From contig OZ251505.1 of NCBI GenBank assembly GCA_965242795.1, forward strand, positions 372,001 to 436,000: a DNA stretch of 64,000 bases, given 5' to 3'. Under the pieces are notes generated by a model that was not told the origin of the DNA, made no database searches, and was given only the letters and a program-made list of their open reading frames with translations. Both the position numbers and the translations under genes were made by a program. Source of the DNA: Bin18 sp965242795. GTDB lineage: Bacteria > Desulfobacterota > Binatia > Bin18. This document shows positions 1-7,366 of the stretch, in pieces; position 1 is the first letter of the stretch; each line of letters opens with the position of its first letter.

Positions 1-1
1 C

Positions 2-463
2 AGTTTGGTGGAAGAACAGCGGCTCGCCCTGAGCGCGAACGCCGGGTACGACCGCACCTCGCTCGACCCGAAACTGTTCACCCTGTCCATGCGCGTGGCT
101 CCGGGACGCACGTGGCAGGACGCCGAACGCGCGTTGGAACGCGAGATCGAAAAACTCCAGACGACGCCCGTTACCGCCAAAGAGCTGGAACGCGCCAAGA
201 ATCTCGTGGAGTCGCAGTTCACGTACGCCCAGGACTCGCTGTTCTACCGCGCCCTGCAACTCGGACAGTACGCCGCGTTGGGCGACTGGCGCCGCATTCT
301 CGACGTCATCCCCGGCCTGCGGGCCGTCACCGCCCAACAGGTCCGACAGGTCGCCACACGATATCTGCACCGGGACAACCGGACGGTCGGCGTCCTGGAA
401 CCCGATGGCACCCCACTGCGCGAATCTCCCGCGGCGCCGATCGGAGGTAGCCGTGTGCACTGA
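2..463 (+). CDS. M16 family metallopeptidase, C-terminal part (cut by window edge)
   Basis: The reading frame is open from the left edge, so the gene starts upstream and only the last ~153 codons are visible. The visible part is the C-terminal M16 (pitrilysin/insulinase-like) domain: an alpha/beta segment with a typical 'TAKELERAKNLVESQF' helix, followed by 'VTAQQVRQVATRYL' and 'NRTVGVLEPDG', which close this fold. The zinc-binding HxxEH region would lie off the window. The next gene starts inside the last codons of this one and encodes a second M16 subunit. The two probably form a heterodimeric peptidase of the envelope or periplasm. Whether this subunit is the catalytic one is inferred from the lack of zinc ligands in its partner. 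Confidence 0.85.
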   Translation, partial: SLVEEQRLALSANAGYDRTSLDPKLFTLSMRVAPGRTWQDAERALEREIEKLQTTPVTAKELERAKNLVESQFTYAQDSLFYRALQLGQYAALGDWRRILDVIPGLRAVTAQQVRQVATRYLHRDNRTVGVLEPDGTPLRESPAAPIGGSRVH

Positions 464-1850
464 CGGATTCCGTTCGAGGCCGTGCGCGCGGCAATGGACG
501 CCGCGCCACGTCGGCGCGCTGGTCGGATGGATGGTGGCGTTCGGGGCCGTCTGGCTTCCCTCCCCGGTCTCTGCGGCACCACTCGGCACCCGATCCGTGC
601 TCGACAACGGCGCCGTGCTGCTCGTCGCCGAACGGCCCGGCCCGCCGATGGTCGTGCTGAGCATGATCCTCAAGACCGGCGCGGCCGCGGACCCGCCGGA
701 CAAACACGGCGTCGCCAACCTGACAGCCGAGTTGGTGACGCGCGGGACGCGACGCCACACCGCGCACGCGCTGGCCGAAGCACTCGACTTCCTGGGCACG
801 TTGTTATCGGTCAACGCCGGCTACGACAGCACGACGGTCAGTTTGACGACGCTGACGAAGAACCTCGACGCCTCGTTCGCCATCCTCGCCGACGTGTTGC
901 TCACGCCCACGTTCGCGCCCGAGGAGTTCGAACGCATCCGTGCCGAGGTCGAAGGCGGGCTGCACAGCCGCGAGGAAGACCCGGGCTGGATCGCCGGCAA
1001 GGTCTTCAAGGAAACCCTCTACCCGCAGCATCCGTACGGCCGCCTCGTCTCCGGGCAGGCCGACACGCTGAAGCGCATTACGCCGGCCGACGTGCGGCGC
1101 TTTCACGCCACGTACTACCGGCCCAACAATGCGATCGTCGCCGCGGCCGGCGACATCGGCCGGGAGCGGCTGACCGATCTCTTCTCGACCCATTTTTCAT
1201 CGTGGACGCCCGGCGACCTGCCCGCCCTGACGTGGCCGCCCGAGCCCGACGGGCAGGCCCGGCAGCGCCATCTGCACCGGCCCGTGACCCAGGCCACCAT
1301 CGTGCTCGGCCACCGCGGCATCGCCCGCTCCCACCCCGACTATTACGCCGTCCTCGTGATGAACCACATTCTGGGCGGGGGCGGCTTCGGCTCGCGGCTG
1401 ATGGACCGCATCCGCGAAGACAGGGGCTACGTCTATGGCATCGACAGCTATTTTTCGGCCCGCAAACATCCCGGGCCGTTCACCGTCTCGCTGCAAACGC
1501 GGAACGGCAGCGCCCGGCAGGCGTTGGATGAAACCCTGGCCGTGATTCGGCAATTCATCGCCGAGGGGCCGACCGAGGAGGAACTGGCCGCGGCCAAAGC
1601 CTTCTTCGTCAACAGCTTCCCGCTGCGGCTGGTCTCGAACCGGGACGTGGCCGCGCTGCTGCCGCTGGTCGAGTTCTACGGCCTGGGGTTGGACTACCCG
1701 GACCGCTACGCGGACCTGATCGGCGCGGTCACCCGCGAACGGGCCGCCGCGGCCGCCGCGACCTATCTCGACCCCGACCGCTTCCTGCGCGTCGTGGTCG
1801 CCGACCTCGACGAGGCGGGACTGGAGCCCACGCCGGCGGCCGACGACTGA
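453..1850 (+). CDS. M16 family peptidase-like protein, non-catalytic subunit, exported
   Basis: A protein of about 465 aa. I chose the GTG at 453 because GGAGG lies 6 nt upstream and because it gives a signal peptide (Arg-rich start, hydrophobic 'VGALVGWMVAFGAVW', then 'PVSA'). It overlaps the upstream gene by 11 nt. Two M16 domains are visible: the N-terminal half begins 'SVLDNGAVLLVAERP', and the C-terminal half contains 'ILGGGGFGSRLMDRIRED' and 'GYVYGIDSYF', the conserved R/Y substrate-binding segment. Where catalytic members carry HxxEH, this protein reads 'KHGVANLTAEL', with no zinc ligands. It is therefore probably the inactive partner that shapes the chamber of the upstream subunit, as in PqqL or processing-peptidase-type pairs. 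Family assignment is firm; the role is inferred. Confidence 0.85.
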   Translation: MCTDGFRSRPCARQWTPRHVGALVGWMVAFGAVWLPSPVSAAPLGTRSVLDNGAVLLVAERPGPPMVVLSMILKTGAAADPPDKHGVANLTAELVTRGTRRHTAHALAEALDFLGTLLSVNAGYDSTTVSLTTLTKNLDASFAILADVLLTPTFAPEEFERIRAEVEGGLHSREEDPGWIAGKVFKETLYPQHPYGRLVSGQADTLKRITPADVRRFHATYYRPNNAIVAAAGDIGRERLTDLFSTHFSSWTPGDLPALTWPPEPDGQARQRHLHRPVTQATIVLGHRGIARSHPDYYAVLVMNHILGGGGFGSRLMDRIREDRGYVYGIDSYFSARKHPGPFTVSLQTRNGSARQALDETLAVIRQFIAEGPTEEELAAAKAFFVNSFPLRLVSNRDVAALLPLVEFYGLGLDYPDRYADLIGAVTRERAAAAAATYLDPDRFLRVVVADLDEAGLEPTPAADD

Positions 1851-1898
1851 CCGCCTCGTAGCCCCCTGCGGTTCGTCACGGCGCGCGAGTCGCTCGGC

Positions 1899-2138
1899 AT
1901 GTTGCCTCCAGGTAAACCCCCGCCCGACCTGTTAGCGACCTGCCTCCGACACATCGGCGCACCTGACCCACGCTTCGGCGAGGACTGCGCGGTCATCGAC
2001 AAGATGTGTAGGCGTTTCGGCATCGACCTGCTCGGCCTGATCGGATCGGGCGCGCTCCTACTCACCTTGCCCGCCGACAAGTGGCCCGACCTGGACCGTG
2101 CCTATCGAGCCGAGGCGATTCCCGCGGCGGTCGCGTGA
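1899..2138 (+). pseudogene. Internally deleted remnant of an AIR-synthase/HypE-like protein
   Basis: The 79-codon frame joins two pieces of one larger family. Residues 1-34 ('MLPPGKPPPDLLA' to 'RFGEDCAVID') look like the start of AIR-synthase-related (HypE-like) proteins, which begin with L-P-x-G-K-L-P-P-D-L-L and a G-E-D-A-A-V-I-D nucleotide loop. From about residue 38, 'FGIDLLGLIGSGALL' and 'AIPAAVA' look like the C-terminal domain of the same family. Roughly 250 residues in between are missing. No Shine-Dalgarno sequence precedes the ATG. I read this as a gene that lost its middle by deletion; the deleted product is unlikely to bind ATP. Confidence 0.55.
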
Positions 2139-2288
2139 CCGCCGCGACCGGCATCGATGCGAAGAGAAGCGGACGACCCGTTCCGTTCGTCTATAGTCAA
2201 CAGGACGAACTCCTGAAGGTGTCCGGTCGCAAGAGTTCGGGGTAATGCGCGCCAGCACGGATTGACAGGAAAACACGATTCCAGACAA

Positions 2289-2546
2289 ATGCCTACGATC
2301 AGTCGGTTCCACGGCATCGTCATATTCATGAACTACAACGATCATCTTCCCCCCCACTTCCACGCCCGTTATCAGGACCAGGAAGTCGTGGTAGAGATCG
2401 AAACAGGAAGGATTCGGGGGAAGATGTCGAGACGGACACTGCAGATGATCTTCGAGTGGTCGGAGAGGTATCGACGGGAACTGCTCGAAAATTGGGAATT
2501 GGCAAGAGCCCGCAAGCCGCTCCAGCCTATCCCGCCTTTAGGATGA
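2289..2546 (+). CDS. DUF4160 domain protein
   Basis: 85 aa. Start chosen at ATG 2289 because family members begin 'MPTISRFxGI'. The sequence 'GIVIFMNYNDHLPPHFHA' is the DUF4160 signature: an aliphatic strand, then a His-rich D-H-x-P-P-H-F-H segment. The second half, 'ALEIF..W'-like 'LQMIFEWSERYRRELLENW', is a helix typical of the family. It sits 9 nt before a DUF2442 gene. The pair is widely co-encoded in bacteria and is thought to act as a toxin-antitoxin-like or small regulatory pair, but no activity can be read from this sequence. Confidence 0.85.
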   Translation: MPTISRFHGIVIFMNYNDHLPPHFHARYQDQEVVVEIETGRIRGKMSRRTLQMIFEWSERYRRELLENWELARARKPLQPIPPLG

Positions 2547-2555
2547 GGAGGACGC

Positions 2556-2810
2556 ATGTTTTTGCACGTGACCGACGTCAGTCATGTCGGAGCGTATAGA
2601 CTCCGCATCGGTTTCAGCGACGGAGTAGTCAAGGAAACCGAACTGTCGAACGAGTTGTACGGAGAGATTTTCGAACCGCTCAAGGATCCTGCGTTTTTTC
2701 GGCAAGTCCGGGTCAACGAGGAAACCTGCACCATCGAGTGGCCCAACGGGGCCGACTTTGCCCCGGAGTTCTTGTACGAGATCGGGAAGGAGATCGAACG
2801 AGTCGCCTGA
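2556..2810 (+). CDS. DUF2442 domain protein
   Basis: 84 aa. ATG 2556 is preceded by GAGGAGG 4-10 nt upstream. The DUF2442 pattern is clear: 'VSHVGAYRLRIGFSDGVVKETELS', then 'PLKDPAFFRQVRVNEETCTIEWPNGADFAPEFLYE', the usual 'F..V.vd...TI.WPNGaDfaPe.LY' ending. The gene is the downstream half of a DUF4160-DUF2442 pair and is almost certainly co-transcribed with it. The biochemical role of the family is unknown. Confidence 0.88.
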   Translation: MFLHVTDVSHVGAYRLRIGFSDGVVKETELSNELYGEIFEPLKDPAFFRQVRVNEETCTIEWPNGADFAPEFLYEIGKEIERVA

Positions 2811-2875
2811 CCGGGGAATGCGGCGTTCCAGGGAGTCATGGGACGCGCAGCGCATCCATCTCACTCCGAACGACC

Positions 2876-3745
2876 ATGAAGAAATTTCAATCAACACTCG
2901 GTTCCGGCGCGGTGGGTTCGTTCGTCCTGCTCTTCTTTCTTCTGTATCCCCTACCCTTGCCGTCGTCCGAACCGCAGCCCGCGCCGGCCATGCTGGCGCA
3001 GGTCTGGCAGCCGGGCAGGGACGTGCAGGGATGGTGGATGAGCGAGAAGCTGGATGGCGTGCGCGGGTATTGGACGGGCGAGCGGCTCGTCTCCCGGGCG
3101 GGCAACGCCTTTGCCGCACCGGCGTGGTTCACCGAGCATTTTCCGCCCGTTCCCCTGGACGGCGAACTCTGGACCGGAAGGGGGCAGTTTTCCGAGGTCG
3201 TCGGCATCGTCCGCCGCAAGGCGCCGCACAACGGCTGGAAGTCGGTGCGGTACATGATCTTCGACGCCCCGCGGGCCGAGGGCGGGTTCGAGCAGCGTTT
3301 GGATTTCGTCCGCGCGTGGTTGCGCGACCATCCGACCCCGTACGCGGCCGTCATCAAGCACGAAGTCTGCAACGGCGAGGAGCATCTCCGCAACAGGCTC
3401 GCCGAGGTGGAAGCGCTGGGCGGCGAGGGACTGATCCTGCGTCAGCCCGCGTCGGCCTACATGGTCGGACGCTCGACCGCCATCCTGAAAGTCAAGACCT
3501 TCCAGGAAGCCGACGCCGTCGTGCTGGAACACCTGCCCGGCTCGGGACGGAACGCCGGCCGCATGGGTTCGCTGCGCGTGGAGACGTCGAACGGCGTGCG
3601 GTTCGCCATCGGCACGGGGTTTACCGACGCCGAGCGGGACGACCCGCCGCCGGTCGGCAGTACCGTCCAGTTCAAGCACCAGGGATTCACGAAGGCCGGC
3701 ATCCCCCGGTTCGCCTCGTTCCTGCGCATCGTCGAACGGTTCTGA
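2876..3745 (+). CDS. ATP-dependent DNA ligase with signal peptide (LigE-like)
   Basis: 289 aa. ATG 2876 gives a clean signal peptide ('FVLLFFLLYPLPLPSSEP'), so the enzyme is probably periplasmic. Nucleotidyltransferase motifs are in order: motif I 'EKLDGVRGYW' with the adenylated Lys at residue ~58, motif III 'LDGELW', motif IV 'GEGLILR' and motif V 'ILKVKTF'. A short OB-fold follows, ending 'VQFKHQGFTKAGIPRFASFLRI'. There are no extra N- or C-terminal domains, and the length matches the minimal LigE ligases of Gammaproteobacteria and Neisseria, for which a role with imported or extracellular DNA has been proposed. The enzyme would seal 5'-phosphate nicks using ATP. No competence genes are visible nearby. 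Confidence 0.88.
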   Translation: MKKFQSTLGSGAVGSFVLLFFLLYPLPLPSSEPQPAPAMLAQVWQPGRDVQGWWMSEKLDGVRGYWTGERLVSRAGNAFAAPAWFTEHFPPVPLDGELWTGRGQFSEVVGIVRRKAPHNGWKSVRYMIFDAPRAEGGFEQRLDFVRAWLRDHPTPYAAVIKHEVCNGEEHLRNRLAEVEALGGEGLILRQPASAYMVGRSTAILKVKTFQEADAVVLEHLPGSGRNAGRMGSLRVETSNGVRFAIGTGFTDAERDDPPPVGSTVQFKHQGFTKAGIPRFASFLRIVERF

Positions 3746-3871
3746 GCCCGCGGAACGCCCGTCGAGCTCGGGCAGACGTAAGAACCGGCGGCGATGGACC
3801 GATCGAAGGTTGAACGGGCGGCCGGCGTTGGATAGATTTTTCCCTCATCGACGTGACGAAGGATTTCCAGC

Positions 3872-4108
3872 ATGGAACGGAGAACGGCGGCGCGGGCGGA
3901 TCTAAATGGGCTGATCGATGAAACGGCTGCTTCTCACGAGCCGATTCTGATCACGAGCGGACGACAGAATGCCGTGCTCGTTTCCGAAGAGGATTGGGAG
4001 GCCATCCAAGAGACGCTGTATCTTCTCTCGGTTCCGGGTATGCGCGAGTCCCTTCGTGAAGGAAGGCAAACCCCGGTCGAAGAATGTCGACAGGAATTGG
4101 ACTGGTGA
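3872..4108 (+). CDS. Phd/YefM-type antitoxin
   Basis: 78 aa. The N-terminal half carries the Phd/YefM fold: 'AARADLNGLIDETAASHEPILITSGRQNAVLVSEEDWEAIQETLYLLS' matches the usual pattern of a DNA-binding N-terminus followed by 'll s..dw..l.etlylls'. The C-terminal tail ('MRESLREGRQTPVEEC') is the flexible toxin-binding part. Its stop codon overlaps the toxin start. Expected to repress its own promoter alone and together with the toxin. Confidence 0.85.
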   Translation: MERRTAARADLNGLIDETAASHEPILITSGRQNAVLVSEEDWEAIQETLYLLSVPGMRESLREGRQTPVEECRQELDW

Positions 4109-4368
4109 GGTGGAAAGTCGTTTACACCAAACACGCCCGGAAAGATGCAAGGAAGATCGCGCATGGCGGACTGAAAGCCCAGACCGAAGAAATCCTCGCC
4201 CTCCTGGAAGAAGACCCTTTCAGGACTCCTCCCCCATTCGAAAAACTCGTCGGCGACCTCGCCGGGCTCTATTCGAGACGGATCAACGTGCAACATCGTA
4301 TCGTCTATCAGATTCACCGAGCGGAACGCGTCGTGAAAATTCTTCGGATGTGGACGCATTACGAATAG
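4084..4368 (+). CDS. YoeB/RelE-superfamily toxin (Txe/YoeB type)
   Basis: 94 aa from ATG 4084, or 87 aa from GTG 4105, which overlaps the antitoxin stop as GTGA; the second start gives the usual family N-terminus ('RWKVVYTKHARKDARKI'). The end 'LYSRRINVQHRIVYQIHRAERVVKILRMWTHYE' contains the YoeB/Txe signature: substrate-loop R-R-I, then H-R-I-V-Y, and a terminal H-Y. Family members are ribosome-dependent mRNA endonucleases. The close overlap with the YefM-like gene supports a complete type II module. Confidence 0.85.
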   Translation: MSTGIGLVRWKVVYTKHARKDARKIAHGGLKAQTEEILALLEEDPFRTPPPFEKLVGDLAGLYSRRINVQHRIVYQIHRAERVVKILRMWTHYE

Positions 4369-4384
4369 CCGCTTCGTCATGGCG

Positions 4385-5233
4385 TTACGCGACGTGCTTC
4401 CAGGCGTGGTAGGAACTGCGCACGAGCGGGCCGGATTCGACGTGGCGGAATCCGAGCCGCACCGCCTCGTCACGCAGCGCCGCAAATTCGTCCGGGTGGA
4501 CGTAGCGCTCCACGGGTAACTGCTCCTTGGACGGTTGGAGATATTGCCCCAAGGTCAGGACGTCGCAGCGGACCGCGCACAGGTCGCCGAATACCGTCAG
4601 CAACTCTTCGTAGGTCTCGCCCAGGCCGAGCATCAGGCCGGTCTTGGTCTTGAGCGATGGGCGGATCTGCTTAGCCCGTTCCAGGACGCGCAGCGAGCGG
4701 TCGTATTTCGCGCCGGGCCGGACGCGCTTGTAGAGTCGCGGTACGCTTTCGGTGTTGTGGTTGAAGACGTCGATGGGGGACGCGGCGACCGTTGCGACCG
4801 CGGCCTCGTTCCCCTGAAAGTCCGGGGTGAGCACCTCGACCGTGCAGCCGGGATTCAGTCGTTTGAGCGCGCGGACCGTCTCGGCGAAATGGCCGGCGCC
4901 GCCGTCGGCCAAGTCGTCCCGATTGACCGAGGTGACGACCACGTGGGTGAGGTCCATCTTGCGCGCCGCCTCGGCCACGCGCAGCGGCTCGCCGGCGTCG
5001 AGTGGCGCCGTCCGTCCGTGGCTGACCGCGCAGAACCGGCAGTTGCGCGTACACGTGTCGCCCAGCAGCATGAAGGTCGCGGTGCCGTGCCCCCAGCACT
5101 CGCCGATGTTGGGGCACTGCGCCTCCTGACAGACCGTGTTGAGCTTGAACGTCGAGACGATCGCCCTGGTCCGGGCGTAGCCCCGCCCGCCCGGCATGCG
5201 GACCTTGATCCAGTCCGGGTGCCGGCGTTTCAC
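4385..5233 (-). CDS. lipA: Lipoyl synthase
   Basis: 282 aa. Radical-SAM enzyme that inserts two sulfurs into protein-bound octanoyl groups. Both iron-sulfur motifs are present: 'CQEAQCPNIGEC' (CX4CX5C, auxiliary cluster) and 'CTRNCRFC' (CX3CX2C, SAM cluster). The end 'VRSSYHAWKHVA' is the conserved R-S-S-Y-H-A. I chose the GTG at 5231-5233 because it overlaps the lipB stop codon (GTGA) and gives the usual ~15-residue lead ('KRRHPDWIKVRMPGG'). Longer in-frame starts would run through lipB. It is the last gene of a minus-strand set lpd-lipB-lipA, coupling lipoate synthesis to lipoyl-dependent enzymes. Confidence 0.95.
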   Translation of the reverse strand: MKRRHPDWIKVRMPGGRGYARTRAIVSTFKLNTVCQEAQCPNIGECWGHGTATFMLLGDTCTRNCRFCAVSHGRTAPLDAGEPLRVAEAARKMDLTHVVVTSVNRDDLADGGAGHFAETVRALKRLNPGCTVEVLTPDFQGNEAAVATVAASPIDVFNHNTESVPRLYKRVRPGAKYDRSLRVLERAKQIRPSLKTKTGLMLGLGETYEELLTVFGDLCAVRCDVLTLGQYLQPSKEQLPVERYVHPDEFAALRDEAVRLGFRHVESGPLVRSSYHAWKHVA

Positions 5234-5934
5234 ACGCCGGCCGCGGGAGCCGATTCGATCGCCGACACCGGCGCGGTTTTGCTGGCCGGCGTCGGCAGGT
5301 GCGTACTCCATACCATCTCCCGATATCCGAACGTGTCCACGAAACCACGGGCGACCGACGCGGCCACGGCGTCGAGACCGACCGCGCGTCCGAGCAAGCG
5401 TTGCATGGACGTCATGCGCACGCCGGCCAAGCCGCACGGCACGATCGCGGAAAAATACTCCAGGTCGGTCGCCACGTTCAGGGCGAATCCGTGAGACGTC
5501 ACCCAGCGGCGCACGCCGACGCCGATGGACGCGATCTTCGCTTCCCCGACCCAAACGCCGGTCGACCCGTCGCGGCGCGTGGCCTCGATCTCCCAGTCGG
5601 CCAGCGCGGCGATGACGACCCGTTCCAGTTTGCGTAAATAGACGTGGACGTCCTTCCCGTGCCGCCGCAGGTCGATGATCGGATAGCCGACGAGCTGGCC
5701 GGGCCCGTGAAACGTCACTTCGCCGCCGCGGGCGACGCGGTGGACCGGCACGTCGCCCGGGTTCAGCAGAAACGTTTCGTCCGCGCCGCGGCCCAACGTG
5801 AAGACGGGCGGGTGTTCAAGCAGGAGCAGGCTGTCCGCCACGTCGCCCGACAGCCGCCGGTCCATCAGCATCCGCTGCCACGCCAGCGCGGTCTCGTAGT
5901 CGGTCGAGCCGAGGGTGCGGCACGCAAGCTGCAT
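5230..5934 (-). CDS. lipB: Octanoyltransferase (octanoyl-ACP:protein N-octanoyltransferase)
   Basis: 234 aa. Transfers octanoate from ACP to the lipoyl domains of E2 subunits. Family motifs are 'GRGADETFLL', 'ARGGEVTFHGPGQLVGYPI' (R-G-G-x-x-T-x-H-G-P-G-Q), the catalytic Lys in 'GEAKIASIGVGVRRWVTSHG', and the acyl-accepting Cys in 'IVPCGL'. The C-terminal ~25 residues are Ala/Pro-rich and not conserved. The gene overlaps lipA by 4 nt and follows lpd by 31 nt, so translational coupling with lipA is likely. Confidence 0.95.
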   Translation of the reverse strand: MQLACRTLGSTDYETALAWQRMLMDRRLSGDVADSLLLLEHPPVFTLGRGADETFLLNPGDVPVHRVARGGEVTFHGPGQLVGYPIIDLRRHGKDVHVYLRKLERVVIAALADWEIEATRRDGSTGVWVGEAKIASIGVGVRRWVTSHGFALNVATDLEYFSAIVPCGLAGVRMTSMQRLLGRAVGLDAVAASVARGFVDTFGYREMVWSTHLPTPASKTAPVSAIESAPAAGV

Positions 5935-5965
5935 GAGAGTTCCAGCGGTCCCGGGTCCCGCTCGC

Positions 5966-7357
5966 CTAGAAATTGATGCCGCGGCCTTCCGCGGCCAGCG
6001 CGGCTTCCAGAATGGCCTCCGACAGCGTCGGATGGGCGTGCACGGTTTCGGTCAGTTCGGCGGTCGTCGCTTCCAGCGTCCGCGCCAAGCCGATCTCCGC
6101 GATCAGGTCGGTCGCCCCGCGGCCCACGATGTGGCAGCCCAGAATTTCGCCGTACTCCTTCTCGACGACCAGCTTGACGAGCCCCTCGTCGTGGCCGGAC
6201 GCCAGCGCCTTGCCCAACGCGCGGAACGGGAATTTCCCGACCTTGACTTCGTGGCCCCGGTCGCGCGCCTGTTCTTCGCTCAACCCGAACACCGCGACCT
6301 GCGGCTGGCAGTAGATGCAGGCCGGAATGCGCGTCGGATCGACGGCCTTCTCTCGCTGGCCGGCCATGAATTCGACCGCGGCGATCCCTTCCTCCGACGC
6401 GGCGTGCGCCAGCAGCGGCGGCCCGTTGACGTCCCCGATCGCCGATACCGCGGGGTTGGCCGTCCGCAGCCGCTCATCGACCTGGATGAATCCGCGTTCG
6501 ACGCCCACGCCGGCGTCTTCCAGACCCAACCCGTCCGAGAGCGGCGCGCGGCCGACCGCGACGAGCACCTTGTTGGCCGTGCGTTCCTTCGGCCCGTCGC
6601 CGCCGTTCAGCAGCACCTCGACCCGGCCCGGATACTTCTCCAGACGGTCGTACGTCGTGCCGGTCAGCACTTCGATGCCCTTCTTCTCGAACGCACGTTC
6701 CAGTTCGCGGGCGACGTCCGCGTCCACCCCGGGCAGCAGTTGCGGCTCCATCTCGACCACGGTCACCCGGCTGCCGAAGGTGCGATAGACGTACGCGAAC
6801 TCGACGCCGATCGCGCCGCCACCGATGATGACGATGGATTCGGGAATCTCCCGGGCGGTCAGCGCCTCGAAGCTGGTGATGACCTGCGTACCGTCCACCT
6901 CCAACCCGGGCAGCGTGCGTTCGCGCGACCCCGTGGCGAGTAGGATGCGGTCGGTGTCGAGCCGCTGCGGGTCCTGCCCGTCGGCTTCTACGACCACACG
7001 GTTCCCGCCCTCAATCCGCCCGGCGCCGCGCACGAGCGGGATTTTGTTCTTCTTGAGCAGATATTCGACGCCTTTGGCGAGCCGGCCGGCGACCTCGCGC
7101 GAGCGCCGAATGACCTGCGCATAGTCGAACGACAAACCGCTGACCTTGATGCCGTACGGCTCGCTGTGCTTCAGGTCTTCGTACAGTTCGGCCGAGGTCA
7201 GGATCGCCTTGGACGGGATGCAGCCCCAGTTGAGACACACCCCGCCGGGCCGGTCTTTCTCGACCACCGCGGTCCGCAGGCCGAGTTGCGCGGCGCGAAT
7301 GGCGGCCACGTATCCGCCCGGCCCGGCCCCGATGACGACGAGATCGTAGCGCTCCAT
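5966..7357 (-). CDS. lpdA: Dihydrolipoyl dehydrogenase (E3)
   Basis: 463 aa FAD disulfide oxidoreductase that reoxidises dihydrolipoamide with NAD+. Visible parts are the FAD-binding 'VIGAGPGGYVAAIRAA', the redox-active disulfide in 'GGVCLNWGCIPSK' (V for the more usual T, W for V), the NAD-binding 'IIGGGAIGVEFAYVYRTFG', 'AIGDVNGPPLLAH', and the C-terminal His-Glu pair in 'HAHPTLSEA'. It follows the E2 gene by 9 nt, so the two form an operon serving a 2-oxoacid dehydrogenase. No E1 gene lies in the window. Confidence 0.96.
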   Translation of the reverse strand: MERYDLVVIGAGPGGYVAAIRAAQLGLRTAVVEKDRPGGVCLNWGCIPSKAILTSAELYEDLKHSEPYGIKVSGLSFDYAQVIRRSREVAGRLAKGVEYLLKKNKIPLVRGAGRIEGGNRVVVEADGQDPQRLDTDRILLATGSRERTLPGLEVDGTQVITSFEALTAREIPESIVIIGGGAIGVEFAYVYRTFGSRVTVVEMEPQLLPGVDADVARELERAFEKKGIEVLTGTTYDRLEKYPGRVEVLLNGGDGPKERTANKVLVAVGRAPLSDGLGLEDAGVGVERGFIQVDERLRTANPAVSAIGDVNGPPLLAHAASEEGIAAVEFMAGQREKAVDPTRIPACIYCQPQVAVFGLSEEQARDRGHEVKVGKFPFRALGKALASGHDEGLVKLVVEKEYGEILGCHIVGRGATDLIAEIGLARTLEATTAELTETVHAHPTLSEAILEAALAAEGRGINF

Positions 7358-7366
7358 ACCCCTCCC

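Noticed and set aside
1899..2138. Selenophosphate synthetase (selD) fragment, which would have supported the selenoprotein
   Set aside because: Sequence matches the HypE/AIR-synthase-related branch, not SelD, and lacks the SelD Cys/Sec-Gly loop.
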